A DNA stretch of 64,000 bases from CAVSXS01 sp963767715. Lineage in GTDB: Bacteria > Chloroflexota > Ktedonobacteria > Ktedonobacterales > Ktedonobacteraceae. Location: contig CAVYFA010000016.1 of assembly GCA_963767715.1 (NCBI GenBank), forward strand, positions 682,001-746,000, written 5' to 3'. The position numbers and the translations under genes were made by a program. The notes under the pieces are model-generated. The model worked only from the letters and a program-made list of their open reading frames with translations, searched no databases and was not told the DNA's origin. Below, one piece after another: positions 9,057 through 18,116 of the stretch (within the stretch, counting starts at the first letter, position 1; each line of letters begins with the position of its first letter).

Positions 9057-11126
9057 TCATCTACGTACATATAGGTGTAATACGGACCCGCCGCCTGAAT
9101 TTTCGGAATCCAGGAATTGGATGCCGATGGTCTGTCCGGCGTAGGCCGAGAGACTGAATGACATCTGCACCCATGTCTGATCGTTGGTCGTATTCACAAA
9201 CAGTTGTTGCAAAACATTGCCGCTGCCGTCGATGATATCGGCCTCCTGCCAGCCGTAGGTACTCGAGTCATTGCTGGCGGGCCAGTAGTAGAAGCTGAGG
9301 TTAGCATTCCTGGCGCTGCTGGGGATAGTCACCATCTGATAAGCCACAGAGTCGCCCGATTGTCCGCTGCTGGCTCCCAGCTTTAACGCATACTTCCCAC
9401 TGTGGGCCTGCGTTGAGCTCCGCCTGGGAGAGGAGCTTCCGCCATACGCCCAACTCGTATTGCCAGACTCGAACCCACCATTGTTAATCAGGCTGGTGCC
9501 TGGAGGCGGTGTCGACGTGACCGTTGGTGGCGGCGTCGATGTGCCGGTGGGTGAAGAAGTAGCTGTGGGCGTGGCCGTCGGTGTCTTCGTCGGAGTCGCT
9601 GTATTCGTTGGCGTGGCCGTCACCGTAGTCGTCGGTGATGGCGTGGGTGTACTCGTTCCGGTCGGCGTGGGCGTCGGAGGGATCCCGCCCGTGTAGAAGG
9701 CCGGAATGACATGCCCCCGGCTATCGATGGGTGCTGTTAGCCCGAGCTCGTACATGTAGTTTGCGCTCAGGTCATCGATGCCCATCTGCGGTGAATAGGT
9801 CTGGCCGCTGACAATGCCGGGTCCCGCGAACACGAATGGATCGTGACGTGTGGTACCCATGCCGGTGCTGCCCGCCCCATAGAAATTGTCATAGCTGGTG
9901 TGGTCGTTCTCAGCCTCATCGGAGGTGATCGACATCGCCGTATTGCTGAGGTAGTTGTTCTGCTGCAGCCAGTTGTACAACTGTCCGAACGCCTGGTCAT
10001 CCCAACCGCTGGCTTGCTGATAGAGACTGCCAGAAGTGTCCGGGCTGGTGTTCTCGATCGAACTACCCTCGGCCTCGGTTACAGGCATGTACACCAGAAA
10101 GCCATTGGTGTTGGATGCGTGGGAGGTAATGAAATTTTCTACCTCGGTGACCCACTTCGTCGGCACGCCGTTGATATTTTGCCCCAGCGAAATCTGGTCG
10201 ACGTTCGCGTCGGTGATGTGCCCGGTGGGATAGTCGTTTCCTCCGATCACTGCCGTGCTCATGCCATAGCTTTTCGCGACATCGAAGATCGACTCCTGGC
10301 CGAAGACCTCGGTTCCACCGTACCAGATATTCGTGTCGAGGCCATCGGGCTGCCCCCAGACCTTGCCAGGCGCATCGGGCGTGCGCCAGGCCGGGTACGA
10401 GCCGACGGCAATCTGGTAGTGGTCGATCGGCGACCAGCCGTACTGTGTCCATTCGTCGCTTCCAACGACGCCGGTCTTGGCAATCTGGTGCGTGGCAGGC
10501 GAATTATTGGCCATCGACTGCGTATCGGAGAACCACGACTCGTAAAACGTTTCGTCGTAGTCCACGATAATCAGGTTCTTCGCGCGTCCCGCCGGGACGG
10601 TGCGCGAGCCGGGCACTGCGATGGGAGTCAGTTTGAAGTTGACCGTAACGCTTCCATTCACGCTGACCTGCATCTGCTGCGCATCCTTATAAAATGGCTG
10701 CGTGCCGCTGATGGTATAGCGATCCGCTTCCAGGTTATAGGTGCCGCTGGCGATACCCGAAAAGCTATAGCTGCCATTAGACGCCGTCGTTGCGTATTGC
10801 GCGGTGCCTCCTACGGTACCATCGCTGATACCTACCTGGGCATTGGCAACGGGCTGACCCGTGCTGGCGTCGGTGACAACACCGCTCACCGACGCGCTTC
10901 CCGAGGCGAGCATGAGCCTGGGAGATTTAATCGAGCCGGCAGGTAGATCATCAGTATCGCCAAAGGCAGTTGATGGAACATAACGGGCAGGAGTGAGCGA
11001 TCGTGCTTGCAGGGATATTGCGCGTGGGATGAGGACGATTGACAAAATAACTAAGACCGCGATCACTCCCGAGGTGATAACTGTGAGCCGGTGCTGGCTC
11101 ATCCAGCTTCTCTGGTGTTCTCTCAT
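9057..11126 (-). CDS. Membrane-anchored alkaline-phosphatase-superfamily phosphoesterase with C-terminal carbohydrate-binding-like module; frameshift near the end
   Basis: Domains in order: an N-terminal membrane anchor (about 12-35), a carboxypeptidase-regulatory-like beta-sandwich (about 78-155, SGVVTDASTGQPVANAQVGI), a phosphoesterase domain (about 180-470) with NLIIVDYDETF, FGQESIFDVA and TSDEAENDH, a Thr-Pro linker (about 485-545), and a lectin-like module beginning NGGFESGNTSW. It should act on a phosphoester outside the membrane, near polysaccharide. AAGGAG precedes the ATG. In the frame given, the last residues read GGGSVLHLYVRR; one base over, the frame reads YYTYMYVDDVTLTVS and stops at 9035, the ending expected for such modules. 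A single-base insertion near 9078 is therefore likely. A paralog lies at 13880. Confidence 0.8.
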   Translation of the reverse strand: MREHQRSWMSQHRLTVITSGVIAVLVILSIVLIPRAISLQARSLTPARYVPSTAFGDTDDLPAGSIKSPRLMLASGSASVSGVVTDASTGQPVANAQVGISDGTVGGTAQYATTASNGSYSFSGIASGTYNLEADRYTISGTQPFYKDAQQMQVSVNGSVTVNFKLTPIAVPGSRTVPAGRAKNLIIVDYDETFYESWFSDTQSMANNSPATHQIAKTGVVGSDEWTQYGWSPIDHYQIAVGSYPAWRTPDAPGKVWGQPDGLDTNIWYGGTEVFGQESIFDVAKSYGMSTAVIGGNDYPTGHITDANVDQISLGQNINGVPTKWVTEVENFITSHASNTNGFLVYMPVTEAEGSSIENTSPDTSGSLYQQASGWDDQAFGQLYNWLQQNNYLSNTAMSITSDEAENDHTSYDNFYGAGSTGMGTTRHDPFVFAGPGIVSGQTYSPQMGIDDLSANYMYELGLTAPIDSRGHVIPAFYTGGIPPTPTPTGTSTPTPSPTTTVTATPTNTATPTKTPTATPTATSSPTGTSTPPPTVTSTPPPGTSLINNGGFESGNTSWAYGGSSSPRRSSTQAHSGKYALKLGASSGQSGDSVAYQMVTIPSSARNANLSFYYWPASNDSSTYGWQEADIIDGSGNVLQQLFVNTTNDQTWVQMSFSLSAYAGQTIGIQFLDSENSGGGSVLHLYVRR

Positions 11127-11309
11127 TGCAACTCCTTGTCTCTCTTAAGGTGAGGCGTATCAAATTAGAAACTCTATTTCAAATAAACAGGCGGCGAAAG
11201 CATGATTAGCAGAAGTGGGAATGCCATAATTGTAAAATTTTATGGGATTTTAAGCTGCTATGCCGTTTACTTGGTCAGAACGATATCTTTACTTTACGTT
11301 CTATTGATC

Positions 11310-11356
11310 GTGCGGCGAAGCGTCTTATTGGTTATGCTCCGGGGGCCGCGCCGCAC
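11310..11356. promoter_or_regulatory. Inverted repeat in the leader of the propeller/ABC operon
   Basis: GTGCGGCG (11310-11317) and CGCCGCAC (11349-11356) pair exactly across a 31-base loop, ending 36 bases before the GTG start of the first operon gene. It may be a leader hairpin or an operator in the 266-base spacer between divergent transcription units. No convincing promoter hexamers could be assigned. Confidence 0.35.
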
Positions 11357-11392
11357 GTGAATAGAAGATGAATACATTGAAAGGCGACGGCT

Positions 11393-12601
11393 GTGCCTCG
11401 CAGAATATTATTTCTAATTGTTCTTGGGATAGGGTTAGTAGTGGGGTTTACAGGGTGTGGGACATCGGTTGTTCCTGCGACTCCTGCTATCAATCACAAT
11501 CGTGTCATAGATGCCGCGCTATTTCTGGGGTCCAGTAGCGGTGACTGGCCCTTCTTTGGATACGATGCGGGGCACACGGGCTACGTAGATCAACTGGCAA
11601 ACCGCTCCGATATCCAGGGCAGGCTCTTATGGTCCAGGCGCCTCGACCCGATCTTTTCATCCCCTGTAGCCGCTCTGAAGATGCTCTATATTTCCGGCAC
11701 TGATGGCTATTTATACGCGCTCGACCAGGATACAGGTGCGATTGTCTGGCGCGCCCGTCTCAACAATCTCCTGACGGATTCTACCCCTGCGCTTGAGGGC
11801 CAGATTCTCTTTGTCGCGGTGCATAGCACGGCATTAGAGGCGCTGAATGCCACTACAGGGCAGACGTACTGGACGGTGGAGACGGGCGAGAAGATCCAGG
11901 CTCCGCCGCTCGTAGTAGGCAACCGCGTGCTTGTCGCTACGCGCCTGGCCCTCTGGGCGCTGGATGCCGCGAGCGGGCGTGTCCTGTGGAGATTTCATCA
12001 CGGGGCGGTCGGCTGGCCTACAACCGGCAGCGCGGCCGTTAGCGGCGACATTGTCTATGTCGGCCTCGGTACAGCTACCCGGCTCTGGGCTCTCTCCCTG
12101 AGCGATGGTCGTCTCATCTGGTCGTTCGATACAGGAGATCGCATCACCAGCGAACCCCTCGTGCAAGGGAACAACGTCTATATCGCCACCTGGCACGGGA
12201 ACATCTTTGCCCTGGATCGCCTCACGGGCAAAAAACGCTGGATGTACGCGCTCAATGCGGTGCACGGTAGCAACATCGTAGACGGTGTGGCCGGGAGTAT
12301 GGCCCTTGCCCAGAATCGTCTCTATGTGGGCGATTATCGTGGATTGGTGTTATGTATTGATGCTCAGCGTGGCAAACTGATCTGGCGTTTTGCCACGGGG
12401 GCGCAGATCCTGGCAACGCCTGTGGTGACGGTTGATCGTGTATACATTGGCTCAGGTGATGGCTACTTCTACGCGCTCGACAGGCAGACGGGCCGCCCGG
12501 CCTGGCGCTATTCCGTAGGAGAAATACGGGCCTCCGCCTCCCTGGCCGGCGGCCATCTCTTTATAGGCAGCCTGAACGGGGTGGTGTATGCTTTCGCGTA
12601 G
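11393..12601 (+). CDS. PQQ-type beta-propeller lipoprotein (first copy)
   Basis: A 402-residue exported lipoprotein: a hydrophobic signal ending in GFTGC (Cys about residue 23). The rest is a beta-propeller with at least seven blade repeats of the LDxxTGxxxW type (for example LDQDTGAIVW, LDAASGRVLW, LDRLTGKKRW, LDRQTGRPAW), as in BamB and quinoprotein dehydrogenases. No catalytic residues or haem motif are seen, so it is more likely a binding scaffold than a dehydrogenase. It starts with GTG at 11393; the nearby ATG is out of frame. It is the first gene of an overlapping six-gene operon and overlaps the next gene by 14 bases. Confidence 0.85.
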   Translation: MPRRILFLIVLGIGLVVGFTGCGTSVVPATPAINHNRVIDAALFLGSSSGDWPFFGYDAGHTGYVDQLANRSDIQGRLLWSRRLDPIFSSPVAALKMLYISGTDGYLYALDQDTGAIVWRARLNNLLTDSTPALEGQILFVAVHSTALEALNATTGQTYWTVETGEKIQAPPLVVGNRVLVATRLALWALDAASGRVLWRFHHGAVGWPTTGSAAVSGDIVYVGLGTATRLWALSLSDGRLIWSFDTGDRITSEPLVQGNNVYIATWHGNIFALDRLTGKKRWMYALNAVHGSNIVDGVAGSMALAQNRLYVGDYRGLVLCIDAQRGKLIWRFATGAQILATPVVTVDRVYIGSGDGYFYALDRQTGRPAWRYSVGEIRASASLAGGHLFIGSLNGVVYAFA

Positions 12602-13883
12602 GAAGAAAACACTCTACTGGATCGCGTGCCTGCTGGCCTGCGTCTCTGCTGCCTGCAGCGCTCCTTCGACTGCCCAACCTGCCTTGAAGCGCACTGCGCC
12701 AACCCTTCCCATTTCCGGCGGCGAGCCGGTACTGCCGTACTCGCAGATCTTTTATCATGATGCGCCGCCGCCCACACAGGCGGATTTCCAGGCCGGCGCA
12801 GGTGCCTGGACGCTCGCCGGTCATGACAGCGACGCGACGCGCTCGGTCTCATACCCCACGTGTTGTAGCGCTCAGGCCATCAAACCACTCTGGTACGCCG
12901 CTTCAGGTACCCCGCTGCTCTACGCGCCCATCGTCGGCGACGGGCGGATCTACCTGCTCGCCGCCGATGGCTACCTGCACGTTCTCAACGCGCTGACGGG
13001 AACGGAAGAATGGCGCGTTCCGGTGGGAGGCGATCTGACCTCGAGCGGCCCGGCGCTTGCGCACGGCCTGATCTACCTCGCGCTCGACGGGCACTTCATA
13101 GCCGCGCTGGATGCGAACAATGGCCAGGAGCGCTGGCGTTTTGATACCGGGGGCGTTGTGCGTGCCGCGCCGCTGGTGGTAGGACGCGTCTTACTTGTGG
13201 CCAGCGGCCCCAATACCCTGTGGTGCCTTGATGCTATAACTGGTGAGAAGTACTGGGTCTTCCACTCCGAGGATGCCCTGGCGCAGTTCTGGCCCACGCG
13301 CACCCCGGCGGTAGTATCCAACGGCCTGGTCTATGTCGCCCTTGGCGCCGCGAACGAGTTTAACGCCCTGAATTTGCGTACCGGGCGCAAAGTCTGGGAG
13401 GCTTCCGTGCATGAACGCATGACGGGCGGGCCCGTTCTTGACCAGGCCCTGGGGTTGGTCTATGTGCTGACATGGTCGGGCCATATTATGGCGTTCAACG
13501 CAGGTACCGGCGCGCTGCGCTGGGAAACGTCGCTGACAGGTGGTTCAGAGTCTTCGCCCGCGCTCTCAGAGCAGGCGCATACACTCTTTCTCGGGGGATT
13601 CGACGGCTCGCTGTACGCCATCGAAGCCAGGACCGGACAGGTTCAGTGGCGTATCTCGACTGGTAGCCCGGTGACAGCCTCGCCCCTGGTCGTGCAGGGC
13701 ACCGCGCGGAGCCTGGTGATAGCGGCAACCCAGGGCGGGCTGTGCATGCTGGTCGATGCTCATTCGGGGCAGGTACTCAAGTCGTGGAACCTGGGAGAGC
13801 TACGGGCCGCGCCTGTCGTTGCGCAGGGGATACTCTACCAGGCCTCGCTGGGCAAGCAGGGCTTATTCGCTTTCGAGTTATGA
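12588..13883 (+). CDS. PQQ-type beta-propeller lipoprotein (second copy)
   Basis: A 431-residue paralog of the preceding protein. The signal peptide ends in SAAC (Cys about residue 23). A proline-rich spacer follows, then a propeller with about seven Trp-docking repeats (LNALTGTEEW, LDANNGQERW, LDAITGEKYW, LNLRTGRKVW, FNAGTGALRW, IEARTGQVQW). A TCC pair of cysteines near residue 90 is specific to this copy. The start lies inside the upstream gene and the stop overlaps the next start (ATGA), so translation is coupled on both sides. It probably pairs with the first propeller on the outer face of the membrane; function is inferred only from fold and context. Confidence 0.85.
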   Translation: MLSRRKKTLYWIACLLACVSAACSAPSTAQPALKRTAPTLPISGGEPVLPYSQIFYHDAPPPTQADFQAGAGAWTLAGHDSDATRSVSYPTCCSAQAIKPLWYAASGTPLLYAPIVGDGRIYLLAADGYLHVLNALTGTEEWRVPVGGDLTSSGPALAHGLIYLALDGHFIAALDANNGQERWRFDTGGVVRAAPLVVGRVLLVASGPNTLWCLDAITGEKYWVFHSEDALAQFWPTRTPAVVSNGLVYVALGAANEFNALNLRTGRKVWEASVHERMTGGPVLDQALGLVYVLTWSGHIMAFNAGTGALRWETSLTGGSESSPALSEQAHTLFLGGFDGSLYAIEARTGQVQWRISTGSPVTASPLVVQGTARSLVIAATQGGLCMLVDAHSGQVLKSWNLGELRAAPVVAQGILYQASLGKQGLFAFEL

Positions 13884-15391
13884 TGAATATGCTGGATCAG
13901 AAAACCGAAAAAGTACAGGCGAATAGGACGCGCAGAAAACCGCCTTTCCTGCGCATCGGCGTGTTCCTTCTCCTGCTGGTCTCGCTGGGCGCTGGTCTGA
14001 CCTATGGCTGGTTCTACCTGCACCCGACCGTTTCGCAGCCGGCGCAACAAGCGGTCCTGGCTAAGACCTATAAGCCGGTAGTGGGCGATGTGAACGATCC
14101 GGAGGATGATGACCCGGACATCACGATTCAGCAATCGCTGATTCCTGGCTTCCAATTTCGAAAAGGCGGCTACCAGTTGAGCGGCGTAGTCCGCGATGCG
14201 CGCTCGGGACAGCCCGTAGCGGATGCGATAGTGTGGATCGACCTGCCCGCGCAGGAGGGACAGCCCACCAGTGCATCGCTCCATACCGTCGCCGATGCCG
14301 TGGGAAACTTTCAGTTCATCCACCTGGCTGTGGGAACTTACACTCTTGTTGCCAGTCGCTATTACATCATCGGAGATAACCGCTATTATAGAGAGCGCGT
14401 CTTTACAGGTGTAGCCTTGCGTGGAAATCGCGCCGGCCTTTTACTGTCTCTCACCTCGATCCCCGCACCTGGAAAGCGTGCGATTGGAGCGGGGCAGCCG
14501 CAGAATCTCATCTTGATCGACTTGCGCGGGTTCTACGCCAATTCCCTGCTCGATGACCCGCTGCTGGTCAATGAAACTCGTAACCTGCGGGCATTTTTGC
14601 AGCACGCGCATCTCCTGCAATCGGTCTGGCAACCATACGGCTGGAGGCCACCAGATCAGTATGCCCTGCTTACCGGCAGCTATCCGCAGTGGGCTACCTA
14701 CGATCCATGGCCGCACCCGGTTCCCTGGGGCGCGCCCGACCAGGTCGATACGCAGTTCTGGTTTACAGGTGGCCGGAACGCCCACTTATTCGGGCAGGAG
14801 TCCATTTTTGACGTGGCAAAGGGCTACGGCATGCGCACGGGCGTGGTAGCGGGGAGCGACTATGTCCTGAGCGATGCCACGACACGCAGCCTTGATATTC
14901 TGCGGCAAAATAGCACGTTCTCGCCCGCTGGCTGGCTGGCCCAGATGGAGGATACGATTATTTCCAGTATGCAGCCGAACGGTTTTGCCCTGTACGGCGA
15001 GCTTGCGCCCCTTTCTGCCGGTGACGCGAACGCGAGTCCAGACGCCTCGGGCGATGCCTACCAGCAGGCTCTGCTCCAGGCCGACCAGACCTTCGGGCAA
15101 TTGCTCAACTGGCTTGCGCAGCAGGGGCTCTTGGAGCATACGCTCATCGCGCTCACCACAAGCCAGGCGCAGGCCAACCATACCGATGCCGACAACTTTT
15201 ACGGTATGGGCGCCACAGGGCAGGGGACAAGCAAACAAACCTTGTTGGCCCTCTCCTGGTCGGGGGCATGCAGCGGCGCGCTCGATACGACAACGTATTC
15301 GAGTTTCATCGTTGCGCCCACGCTGATGCGTGTCATGGACCTGCCTCCGCCCTCCGAGGCCCGCGTGCAGGCGCCGGGAGGATGCTTATGA
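13880..15391 (+). CDS. Membrane-anchored phosphoesterase-like protein, probable pseudoenzyme
   Basis: A 503-residue paralog of the 9057-11126 protein without the Thr-Pro linker and lectin module. It has a membrane anchor (about 25-50), a beta-sandwich domain (about 100-190, SGVVRDARSGQPVADAIVWI) and a phosphoesterase-like domain (about 205-490). FGQESIFDVAKGYGMRTGVV is shared with the paralog. Likely metal-binding positions are changed: paralog VDYDETF is IDLRGFY here, TSDEAENDH is TTSQAQANH, and TRHDP is SKQTL. It is therefore probably inactive and kept as a binding or scaffold subunit. ATGA overlaps link it to both neighbours. Two adjacent ATG codons (13880, 13883) are possible starts. Confidence 0.8.
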   Translation: MMNMLDQKTEKVQANRTRRKPPFLRIGVFLLLLVSLGAGLTYGWFYLHPTVSQPAQQAVLAKTYKPVVGDVNDPEDDDPDITIQQSLIPGFQFRKGGYQLSGVVRDARSGQPVADAIVWIDLPAQEGQPTSASLHTVADAVGNFQFIHLAVGTYTLVASRYYIIGDNRYYRERVFTGVALRGNRAGLLLSLTSIPAPGKRAIGAGQPQNLILIDLRGFYANSLLDDPLLVNETRNLRAFLQHAHLLQSVWQPYGWRPPDQYALLTGSYPQWATYDPWPHPVPWGAPDQVDTQFWFTGGRNAHLFGQESIFDVAKGYGMRTGVVAGSDYVLSDATTRSLDILRQNSTFSPAGWLAQMEDTIISSMQPNGFALYGELAPLSAGDANASPDASGDAYQQALLQADQTFGQLLNWLAQQGLLEHTLIALTTSQAQANHTDADNFYGMGATGQGTSKQTLLALSWSGACSGALDTTTYSSFIVAPTLMRVMDLPPPSEARVQAPGGCL

Positions 15392-15957
15392 GGACGAGTA
15401 TAAACCATAGAGAGCAATCCAGCAGGGCGACCGCAAGGGTGCGCCCGTACAATACCCGGAAGGCGCGCCTTCCCCGGCGCGTGTATTGTACGGGCGCACC
15501 CTTGCGGTCGCCCTGGCGCCTAACCTGTGCACCTTCGCGCATTTCTTTCATTCGCCATCTGTATTGGGTTGGACTCCTCACCCTGGCTATGCTCCTGGCT
15601 TCGTGCGGGGGTTCTTCGCAGCCGACGCCCGATCCACGCTTGAAGGTCTTTCATATCTTGTCGGAACGCATCATTATGCAGGATAACCAGGCGGAAGTTG
15701 ATGGGACGATACAAAATACCGGACACAATCCCTTTCCCTTCGATGTGACGATCGATGCCACCTTTTACGATAGCGCGGGCAAGGTCATAGGCCAGGCTCA
15801 GGGAGTCGCGGAAGATGTGTTTCCCGGTACGATAGGCCCTTTTATCCTGATGGGCCAGGTCGATAGCGTGCATTACAGCTCTATGCGGCTGACACCCGTC
15901 TCTCTACGCGAGCGGCGTGTGGAGAATATCACGCCTACACCCCCGGTGTCGCCATGA
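15388..15957 (+). CDS. Small lipoprotein with a predicted FxLYD-like beta-sandwich
   Basis: From the ATG at 15388 (GGGAGG ribosome site, 4-base overlap with the upstream stop) the protein has 189 residues. A hydrophobic signal with the lipobox LLASC appears only about 60 residues in. The preceding Arg-rich stretch is encoded by a long palindromic repeat (15424-15514). After the Cys, about 110 residues resemble the FxLYD/DUF3426 fold: EVDGTIQNTGHNPF, VTIDATFYDSAGKVIG. GTG at 15481 is an alternative start that would skip most of the repeat. As the fourth gene of the operon it is probably an outer-face accessory to the ABC transporter. Confidence 0.7.
   Translation: MRTSINHREQSSRATARVRPYNTRKARLPRRVYCTGAPLRSPWRLTCAPSRISFIRHLYWVGLLTLAMLLASCGGSSQPTPDPRLKVFHILSERIIMQDNQAEVDGTIQNTGHNPFPFDVTIDATFYDSAGKVIGQAQGVAEDVFPGTIGPFILMGQVDSVHYSSMRLTPVSLRERRVENITPTPPVSP
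15424..15514. repeat. Perfect 32-bp palindrome inside the lipoprotein gene
   Basis: The 32 bases at 15424-15455 (beginning AGGGCGACCGCAAGGGTGCG) are exactly reverse-complementary to 15483-15514. The 27-base centre contains another palindrome, GGAAGGCGCGCCTTCC (15458-15473). The element shares the core GGGCGACCGCAAG with the hairpin at 8976-9008. It lies in the coding frame of the lipoprotein, upstream of its signal peptide, and would form a very stable RNA hairpin in the middle of the operon mRNA. Confidence 0.9.
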
Positions 15958-18116
15958 GCAATGCATTTTTCTCACTCTGCAGGAGCATCTCCTTTGCCCG
16001 GTGGAGTTTACGCCGGCGCGCCGGCCAGTTTGTTCCGGTTGCAACCTCCTTTGTGCTGCTGGTGGGTGCGGTGCAGGCCATCGGCGCGCTGCACGATGTC
16101 TCCAGCGTGCTGGCGCAGCAGCAGATCGCTCGCAACTGGCGCGGTTCCTACGATCTGCTTGTGCGCCCACAGTCCGCGGCGAGCCAGCCTGAACGCGGCG
16201 CGGGCTGGATCGATCCGCAGAGTTTGCTGGAAACCTACGGGGGGATCGACCAGCAGCAACTTGCCGGGGTTCAAGCGATCGCCCATGTCGTCCAGGTCAC
16301 ACCCATTGCGATGGTGGGATGGCAGCCCCTGGATGTATCTGTGCCGCTGGAACTGGCGGAGCGAGGCGTCTATCGTGTCTCTGCGACCTGGAATAATCAA
16401 TGGGCGACGAGTGATATTACGGTACGTTACGTCGATGTAACTGGCCTTTCACAACTGGTTCAGGAATCCCCTCTCACCGATCCAGCCGTGGAACACCTGG
16501 TTATCGGCGACCGGCCTGTGACGTTTATCATGTCCCTCCAGGCCCTTCAAGCGGTTGTGGGCGTTCCTCCGGCGGAACAGGCGACATTGCGCCGGTCACT
16601 CCTGGAAGATGTCACTCCGGCTTCCCCGCTTCACCTTTCCTTGCGCGTGGATCGGCTACAAGACGACCTGGCCGGACTGCCGGGTTGCGTTCAACAACCT
16701 GCTTGCTGGAGCGCGCAGCAGGTGCGGCAGGGTGCGCCAAGCTACCGGATCGATGGCGTACAGTTGCTGCGATACTCGCGCACCCTGTATAACGCCACCT
16801 CTCAACAGCTCGCCTCAGGACAGGTATCGATTGTGTTACCTGGCAGCGATACGCAGGGGCCGCTGTATCGCCTTCCGCTTTCAGAAGCGGTTGCGCTGCC
16901 TCTGACGGGTGAGAATCATGTAGCGCTTCAGGAGACGACGCCTGCTCCGTTTACAATGCCGGAACGCACCCCGTTCTTATCGAATGATCTGAACTTGATC
17001 CCATTGGATGAGGCCTGCGCGACCAACGGAGCCAGTTGCTATAGTGGCCTGTACGTGCGCCTGAGCGGGGCTGAGCAATATAGCCAGCAAAGCCTCGCGC
17101 TTTTGCAGGCCACTGCGGCGGCAATCAGCGCCCGAACAGGACTGCATGTCGATATTCTCGATGGCTCTTCGCTGCGCTCCATCACTTTTTCCGCGCAGAC
17201 GTCTCCCCATACGACGGACAGTTTTCAAGCGACATGGCGCGTCGTGGGGGTAGCGGTGCAGATCGTGCATGGCGTGGATGCGCTGCAGGTGACGCTGCTT
17301 GCCCTCTGTTCCCTCGTGTGCCTGCTGTCGATAGGCATGGCCGGTGTGCTGGTGGGTATTGGGCGCAGGAGGGAGGCGCTTCTATTGCGCCGCCTGGGAT
17401 GGCAGAGCAATGCGCTGGTTACGGTGTTTCTCTGCGATGGGCTCGCGCTGTGCATTCCCGGTTGTCTCCTGGCGGCTGCCTGGATGATCGTTTCTGTATT
17501 GCTGGGGGCGGGAAGTGTAACGCTGCCGCTCAGCGGGCTGCTTGTAGGCACGGGTCTGATAGTTTACTGCATCTCGCTGATTGGCGGTTCGTGCTGGGGG
17601 GTGGGCGGCTCGCGCCTCGCCGTCCAGGTAGTGAGCAATCTCGCGATCGTGCTGGCTGTATTTCTTATAGCTATAGGATATTTGCTGATGTCGAGCTTCG
17701 ACCAGGCGCTGATTGTCACCATATTGGGCAGGCAGGTGCGCTCTGTCCTTGAGGGGCCGCAGCTCTTACTGCTTGCCGTTATAACCGGCGCGGCGCTCTT
17801 GACGGTGGGGTTGTGTTCGACATTATTCCTGCGGGGAAGACGCGAAGAATTGCGCCTGCTCTCCCTGATAGGATGGGAGCGCCGCGATGTCCTTGTGCGC
17901 GTAATGCGGGACTGTTGCTCGCCGGCGCTGCTGAGCGGGGGCTTAGGCGTCCTCGTGGCTATCGGCGTTGCGGCGCTGATCGCCTCGATGTTGCCTTCGT
18001 CGCTGATCTTGTGTTGTTTGTTGATATGCGGCCCCGTGCTGGGCGTCTCGCTGGCCGGTCTGGCGACAATCGGTATCGCCTGGCAGGAGACCGGGAGGGT
18101 ATATCGATGGAGATGA
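15954..18116 (+). CDS. ABC transporter permease, FtsX/MacB type
   Basis: A 720-residue membrane protein. One N-terminal helix (about 25-47) is followed by a large extracytoplasmic region (about 50-430) and then a block of several helices. Two copies of the FtsX-type coupling motif are present: GRRREALLLRRLGWQ after the first helix of the block and GRREELRLLSLIGWERRD in the second half. This duplication is typical of mechanotransmission-type permeases that act on lipoproteins or envelope enzymes rather than moving small solutes through the membrane. Its start overlaps the lipoprotein stop by 4 bases and its end overlaps the ATPase start by 10. Confidence 0.88.
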   Translation: MSNAFFSLCRSISFARWSLRRRAGQFVPVATSFVLLVGAVQAIGALHDVSSVLAQQQIARNWRGSYDLLVRPQSAASQPERGAGWIDPQSLLETYGGIDQQQLAGVQAIAHVVQVTPIAMVGWQPLDVSVPLELAERGVYRVSATWNNQWATSDITVRYVDVTGLSQLVQESPLTDPAVEHLVIGDRPVTFIMSLQALQAVVGVPPAEQATLRRSLLEDVTPASPLHLSLRVDRLQDDLAGLPGCVQQPACWSAQQVRQGAPSYRIDGVQLLRYSRTLYNATSQQLASGQVSIVLPGSDTQGPLYRLPLSEAVALPLTGENHVALQETTPAPFTMPERTPFLSNDLNLIPLDEACATNGASCYSGLYVRLSGAEQYSQQSLALLQATAAAISARTGLHVDILDGSSLRSITFSAQTSPHTTDSFQATWRVVGVAVQIVHGVDALQVTLLALCSLVCLLSIGMAGVLVGIGRRREALLLRRLGWQSNALVTVFLCDGLALCIPGCLLAAAWMIVSVLLGAGSVTLPLSGLLVGTGLIVYCISLIGGSCWGVGGSRLAVQVVSNLAIVLAVFLIAIGYLLMSSFDQALIVTILGRQVRSVLEGPQLLLLAVITGAALLTVGLCSTLFLRGRREELRLLSLIGWERRDVLVRVMRDCCSPALLSGGLGVLVAIGVAALIASMLPSSLILCCLLICGPVLGVSLAGLATIGIAWQETGRVYRWR

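Noticed and set aside
9490..9690. Short regular repeats resembling a CRISPR array or tandem repeat locus
   Set aside because: The repeats are low-complexity codons for a Thr-Pro linker in the phosphoesterase; there are no uniform repeats or unique spacers.
9843..10946. 367-codon open frame on the plus strand
   Set aside because: Antisense of the phosphoesterase gene; composition is typical of a shadow frame.
11393..13883. Calling the propeller proteins PQQ-dependent dehydrogenases
   Set aside because: The Trp-docking repeats occur in many propellers; no catalytic Asp/Glu set, Cys-Cys ring or haem motif typical of these enzymes was seen.
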